DNA from: Sphingomonadaceae bacterium
GTDB lineage: Bacteria > Pseudomonadota > Alphaproteobacteria > Sphingomonadales > Sphingomonadaceae
Assembly: GCA_009923795.1 (NCBI GenBank)
Contig: RFSU01000098.1
Location: forward strand, 1-8,553
Reading direction: 5' to 3'
DNA: 8,553 nt
In this document: one piece after another, positions 6,122 through 8,553 of the stretch
How the letters are laid out: each line of letters starts with the position of its first letter
Position numbering within the stretch: position 1 is the stretch's first letter
Notes under the pieces: generated by a model
The model's database searches: none
What the model saw: the letters and a program-made list of their open reading frames with translations, nothing else
What the model was told of the DNA's origin: nothing
Translations under genes and position numbers: made by a program

Positions 6122-6303
6122 TGCGGGAATAACTCCGGATTTTGGGTCACCAGATCCTGCGCATCCTTTTTCAGGCTGAGCACAACTTCCTGGCGGATAT
6201 TGACGTTCAGGTTGATCTCAATCGGTTTGTCAGGTGCCTGAATCTGGACACAGCCAGCCAAGCACATCCCAAACCCTGCGATCCTCAAAATGGTATTCAT
6301 CAT
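6118..6303 (-). CDS. ynbE: YnbE family outer-membrane lipoprotein
   Basis: A small lipoprotein of 61 residues from ATG 6301-6303 (or 60 from the next ATG, 6298-6300). A short hydrophobic signal ends in the lipobox LAGC with acylated C18; the next residue is Val rather than Asp, so transport to the outer membrane is expected. The mature part, VQIQAPDKPIEINLNVNI and a charged C-terminal helix ending in NPELF, matches E. coli YnbE, whose mature chain has a PI.IN.NV.I core and ends in a similar D-L-F. YnbE oligomers are reported to stack on the C-terminus of YdbH to complete an inner-to-outer membrane bridge. The open frame extends upstream to a TTG at 6384 inside ydbH, but that extension has no signal peptide. 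No good ribosome site precedes the start, 46 bases after the ydbH stop. It overlaps ydbL by 4 bases. Confidence 0.84.
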   Translation of the reverse strand: MMNTILRIAGFGMCLAGCVQIQAPDKPIEINLNVNIRQEVVLSLKKDAQDLVTQNPELFPQ

Positions 6304-6349
6304 GATGAGGGGTTCGCACTTGATCGCCCATAGGTCAACATCCAGCGCA

Positions 6350-7921
6350 TCATGGCTTGGGGCTGCTTTCGGCAGGATGAACAAGTTTTGGTTCAGGTGC
6401 GGCAGGTCTGGGCACAGGCTCTAGCTTTGGGATGAACCGATTGATGAGGATCGACGGATCATTAAAGCTGCGCGCCATATCAAATAACTGCCGGAATTTG
6501 GCGGTAATCGTCACATTGAACACAAAGGGCAAATTGGACGCACCCAGAATTTTGATCGGAAGCTTTGTTCGCCCCCCTTCTATCGGCGCCTGATTAACCC
6601 CGGCAAAGCTGATGCGTGTTATGACATCGCCATCAATCGCGCCATTTAGGTCAATGGAGAGCCGGTCATATCGCATGGATTTCAAAGCATCGAACGCAAA
6701 GCGGCTGATGAGACCAAGGTCCCAATTGGATACATCCCCGACATAAGAGAGGGTTCCGCCGCCCCGGGCAACCAGTCGCCCCCCTTCGATCCGGCCGCCC
6801 GCCGCATCGAAAATCATTGGCAAATGCCCGTCATAAGTCCCTGTAGCTGTTATGTTTTCAAACTGCATAGCCGCAATGAAGCGCCCGGCGTCCAGCCCCT
6901 CAACAGCAAATGTCAGACGCCGATCTGAGGCTTGCGCCATGTTCAATAGTGTTGGCTCAAGGACAAGCGCACCGCCCGCAAAGGGCCAGCGTCCACCCTC
7001 CACCTGAAGTTTATATCCGGGGAGAATATGGTATCGCACCTGCCCGTCTGAAACGAGAACACCCGGATTGACGCTGGCAAGGCGCACCTGCTGCCCCGTG
7101 GCGGTCACAAGGCCCAAAAGGTCGGTGAAGTTTATGTCCCCACTCAGGCCTGTGACTGGACCAAAGGCGGCCGCAAAGTCGAGTCCGTCGGTTGAAAAGC
7201 GGCCACTGCTGGTTACCCCTTGCGGCGTCCAATCAATCCGGCCCTGCCCGCGCAGGCTGCCCTGAACATTGGCCACAACGCCAAGCGTGACAGGGCTTAT
7301 CGCCTCTGGCTGAAGACTGTCATTAAAGGACAACTTCTCAACGCCAAGCTGCGCGCTGCCCCGGCCATCTGATAGATTATGCTGTAAAGCCAATGTGCTA
7401 ACCAAAGCGCCAGATTTTGGCTCGCGCAATAGCGCCTCTCCCCGCATTTGCGTGCCCGTCAGCCGAAGCTGTATCGCATCCGCTAATAAGGGGAAGAAGC
7501 GCGGCTCTGCCTGACGATCTGCAATCATCATCTTGCCATCAAAGCGAAGCCCCGCCTGCATGACGCGCCAACGCCCCGCGCCTTGGCTGGCAGACAGAGG
7601 CACGGCCCCAAGACTGCCAGAAAGGCCGGTCATATCCCCCGATAGACCAGCGGGCGTCGACCGGCCCGTCACCCATGCGGCGGTGAAGACAGACACGTCT
7701 GCGCCATTCTGAAGCCGGACCGACGGGGCCAAAACACGCCAATGCCCATCTTTGAGACTGTAAGAAGCCCCAGCGACCGAGAAACGGATGGGGGACTTAT
7801 CCAGCACCCCAAACAACCGAACCGGGGCAAGCCGGACATCGCGTTGCCCCAAACAGGCCGTCAGGGCAGCGGGCGACAAGCGCAACTGGGCGATCCGCAG
7901 CGCCCGATAGCGAATGGGCAA
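6350..7921 (-). CDS. ydbH: YdbH-like intermembrane phospholipid transport protein, C-terminal part (separated by frame break)
   Basis: YdbH is an AsmA-like protein anchored in the inner membrane whose long beta-rich groove spans the periplasm and is thought to carry phospholipid to the outer membrane, with partly redundant partners TamB and YhdP in E. coli. This 523-codon frame, opening at a TTG that is unlikely to be a real start, holds the C-terminal two thirds. The well-conserved end is clear: LTFAVEGLDAGRFIAAM (336-352), TGTYDGHLPMIFDAAGGRI (360-378), GGRLVARGGGTLSYVG (380-395), then SMRYDRLSIDLNGAIDGD (415-432) and FAGVNQ (439-444). A proline-rich tail (about 501-523) closes it. The frame can be read upstream to a TAA at 7973-7975, in the other-frame part of the same gene, so the two pieces are one broken gene or one misread base. 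ynbE follows after 46 bases. Confidence 0.8.
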   Translation of the reverse strand: MPIRYRALRIAQLRLSPAALTACLGQRDVRLAPVRLFGVLDKSPIRFSVAGASYSLKDGHWRVLAPSVRLQNGADVSVFTAAWVTGRSTPAGLSGDMTGLSGSLGAVPLSASQGAGRWRVMQAGLRFDGKMMIADRQAEPRFFPLLADAIQLRLTGTQMRGEALLREPKSGALVSTLALQHNLSDGRGSAQLGVEKLSFNDSLQPEAISPVTLGVVANVQGSLRGQGRIDWTPQGVTSSGRFSTDGLDFAAAFGPVTGLSGDINFTDLLGLVTATGQQVRLASVNPGVLVSDGQVRYHILPGYKLQVEGGRWPFAGGALVLEPTLLNMAQASDRRLTFAVEGLDAGRFIAAMQFENITATGTYDGHLPMIFDAAGGRIEGGRLVARGGGTLSYVGDVSNWDLGLISRFAFDALKSMRYDRLSIDLNGAIDGDVITRISFAGVNQAPIEGGRTKLPIKILGASNLPFVFNVTITAKFRQLFDMARSFNDPSILINRFIPKLEPVPRPAAPEPKLVHPAESSPKP

Positions 7922-8553
7922 ACCCCCGCCATAGAGCCCCCTTCTCCACGCGGATTGGCAGGCTGAGGCCTGTTATCCGCCCCGTGCCCAAAGGACCATC
8001 CAAAGTCGCCACAGTCTTGAGCGACAGCCCTTGCGCGCCAAAACCTATCCGAGTTGGAGCCAAGACGATCCGCGCACCGTCCGCGACATAAGGCTGAAAA
8101 TTCAGGGTGCCCGAATGGCCAGTGAAGAGTGCACGGCCAGACGGAAACAGCCCGCCGCCAAATCGCGCCATGCCTCGTAAGAAAAGCCCGGAGGCATTTG
8201 CCGTCACCACATCCTTGCCCGGCATGCGCAAACCAGCCCCTGATGCGCTGAGAAGTCCAATGTCAGACAGGCTCACCGCAAATTTTCCATCCCTATGACT
8301 GGCGGCAAACCGAGCCTGCCCCGTCACGCCGCGCGACAAGCCGTCAATTGCTGTCGCAAGCTGGCGCGCAACTGGGCCGATGGGCGTTGCGCCGCCAAGG
8401 CCACGAAGCTGCTCCGCCATTTGGCGCGTTTGACGCCCCGGCAGCAGACGGAAAATCCTCGCCTGTCCGGCGGTTTCCAGCCCGCGCGCATTCCAAACCA
8501 CATCTCCATCTGCCCGGGCCTGCAAGGCCGCAACATCCCGCCCCACAAGAGAG
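7797..8553 (-). CDS. ydbH: YdbH-like protein, upstream part, open at the window edge and out of frame with the rest
   Basis: This minus-strand frame enters from the right edge and stays open to a stop at 7797-7799. Its start codon lies outside the window; the GTG at 8544-8546 is internal. The residues down to about 7942 have the glycine-rich, beta-strand-like composition of AsmA/YdbH repeats, for example ASGLFLRGMARFGGGLFPSGRALFTG and then PLGTGRITGLSLPIRVEKG. After that the frame turns into Arg/Cys/Pro-rich sequence (ARCPDGLFGATRCPACPG) that does not look like the family, while the next frame takes over with LPIRYRALRIAQLRLSP. I infer that the true protein changes frame near 7919-7941. Together the pieces give roughly 730 residues, and the E. 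coli protein is about 880, so some 150 or more N-terminal residues, including the membrane anchor, should lie beyond the edge. Confidence 0.72.
   Translation of the reverse strand, partial: SLVGRDVAALQARADGDVVWNARGLETAGQARIFRLLPGRQTRQMAEQLRGLGGATPIGPVARQLATAIDGLSRGVTGQARFAASHRDGKFAVSLSDIGLLSASGAGLRMPGKDVVTANASGLFLRGMARFGGGLFPSGRALFTGHSGTLNFQPYVADGARIVLAPTRIGFGAQGLSLKTVATLDGPLGTGRITGLSLPIRVEKGALWRGFAHSLSGAADRPVALVARCPDGLFGATRCPACPGSVVWGAG
7919..7941 (-). other. Probable +1 frame break in ydbH at two G5 runs
   Basis: On the coding strand there are runs of five G at 7937-7941 and 7923-7927. Dropping one G from the first run would read VEKGLYGGGLPIRYR; dropping one from the second would read VEKGALWRGLPIRYR. 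Either rejoins the two ydbH frames. Frame logic alone limits the break to 7797-7972; composition places it here. It could be a sequencing error in a homopolymer, a true inactivating mutation, or slippage-based switching. The sequence alone cannot decide. Confidence 0.7.

Noticed and set aside
6304..6384. Upstream extension of ynbE from TTG 6384
   Set aside because: It overlaps ydbH and would put charged residues ahead of the lipoprotein signal, which would spoil export.

Overview
The window looks like ordinary chromosomal DNA from an alphaproteobacterium, most likely of the Sphingomonadales. This is inferred from three things: a five-gene F0 ATP synthase operon (atpI-atpB-atpE-atpF'-atpF) with no F1 genes beside it; split b and b' subunits; and the general look of the UvrC, AtpB and YdbL-type proteins. 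GC content appears to be in the mid-50s by eye. No tRNA, rRNA, CRISPR array, insertion sequence or phage gene was seen.

Layout. The left edge (1-1281, minus) is the first 427 codons of uvrC, cut by the window edge just after the first catalytic aspartate of the RNase H-like nuclease domain. It is divergent from a DltE-like short-chain dehydrogenase (1337-2059, plus). A symmetrical hairpin flanked by A5 and T6 separates that gene from the convergent F0 operon and probably terminates both. The F0 operon runs on the minus strand from about 4602 to 2120 and encodes AtpI, subunit a, subunit c, b' and b. A 341-base region without a gene (4603-4943) separates atpI from a divergent TauE/SafE-type membrane transporter (4944-5720, plus).

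The right third (5732-8553, minus) is a ydbH-ynbE-ydbL operon in the same order as in Escherichia coli. There YdbH (an AsmA-like inner-membrane protein) and the lipoprotein YnbE form a bridge across the periplasm that helps move phospholipid to the outer membrane, and YdbL is a periplasmic partner. ynbE and ydbL overlap by four bases. ydbH runs off the right edge and its reading frame is broken around 7919-7941, where two runs of five G (coding strand) lie ten bases apart. Removing one G from either run would restore a single protein.

The genes form three independent units: DNA repair, energy conversion, and envelope lipid homeostasis. I found no convincing new biological system. The points most worth a second look are the ydbH frame break, a 13-base direct repeat carrying two in-frame MPEL start regions before the transporter, an unusual residue in subunit a, and stem-loops at operon boundaries.
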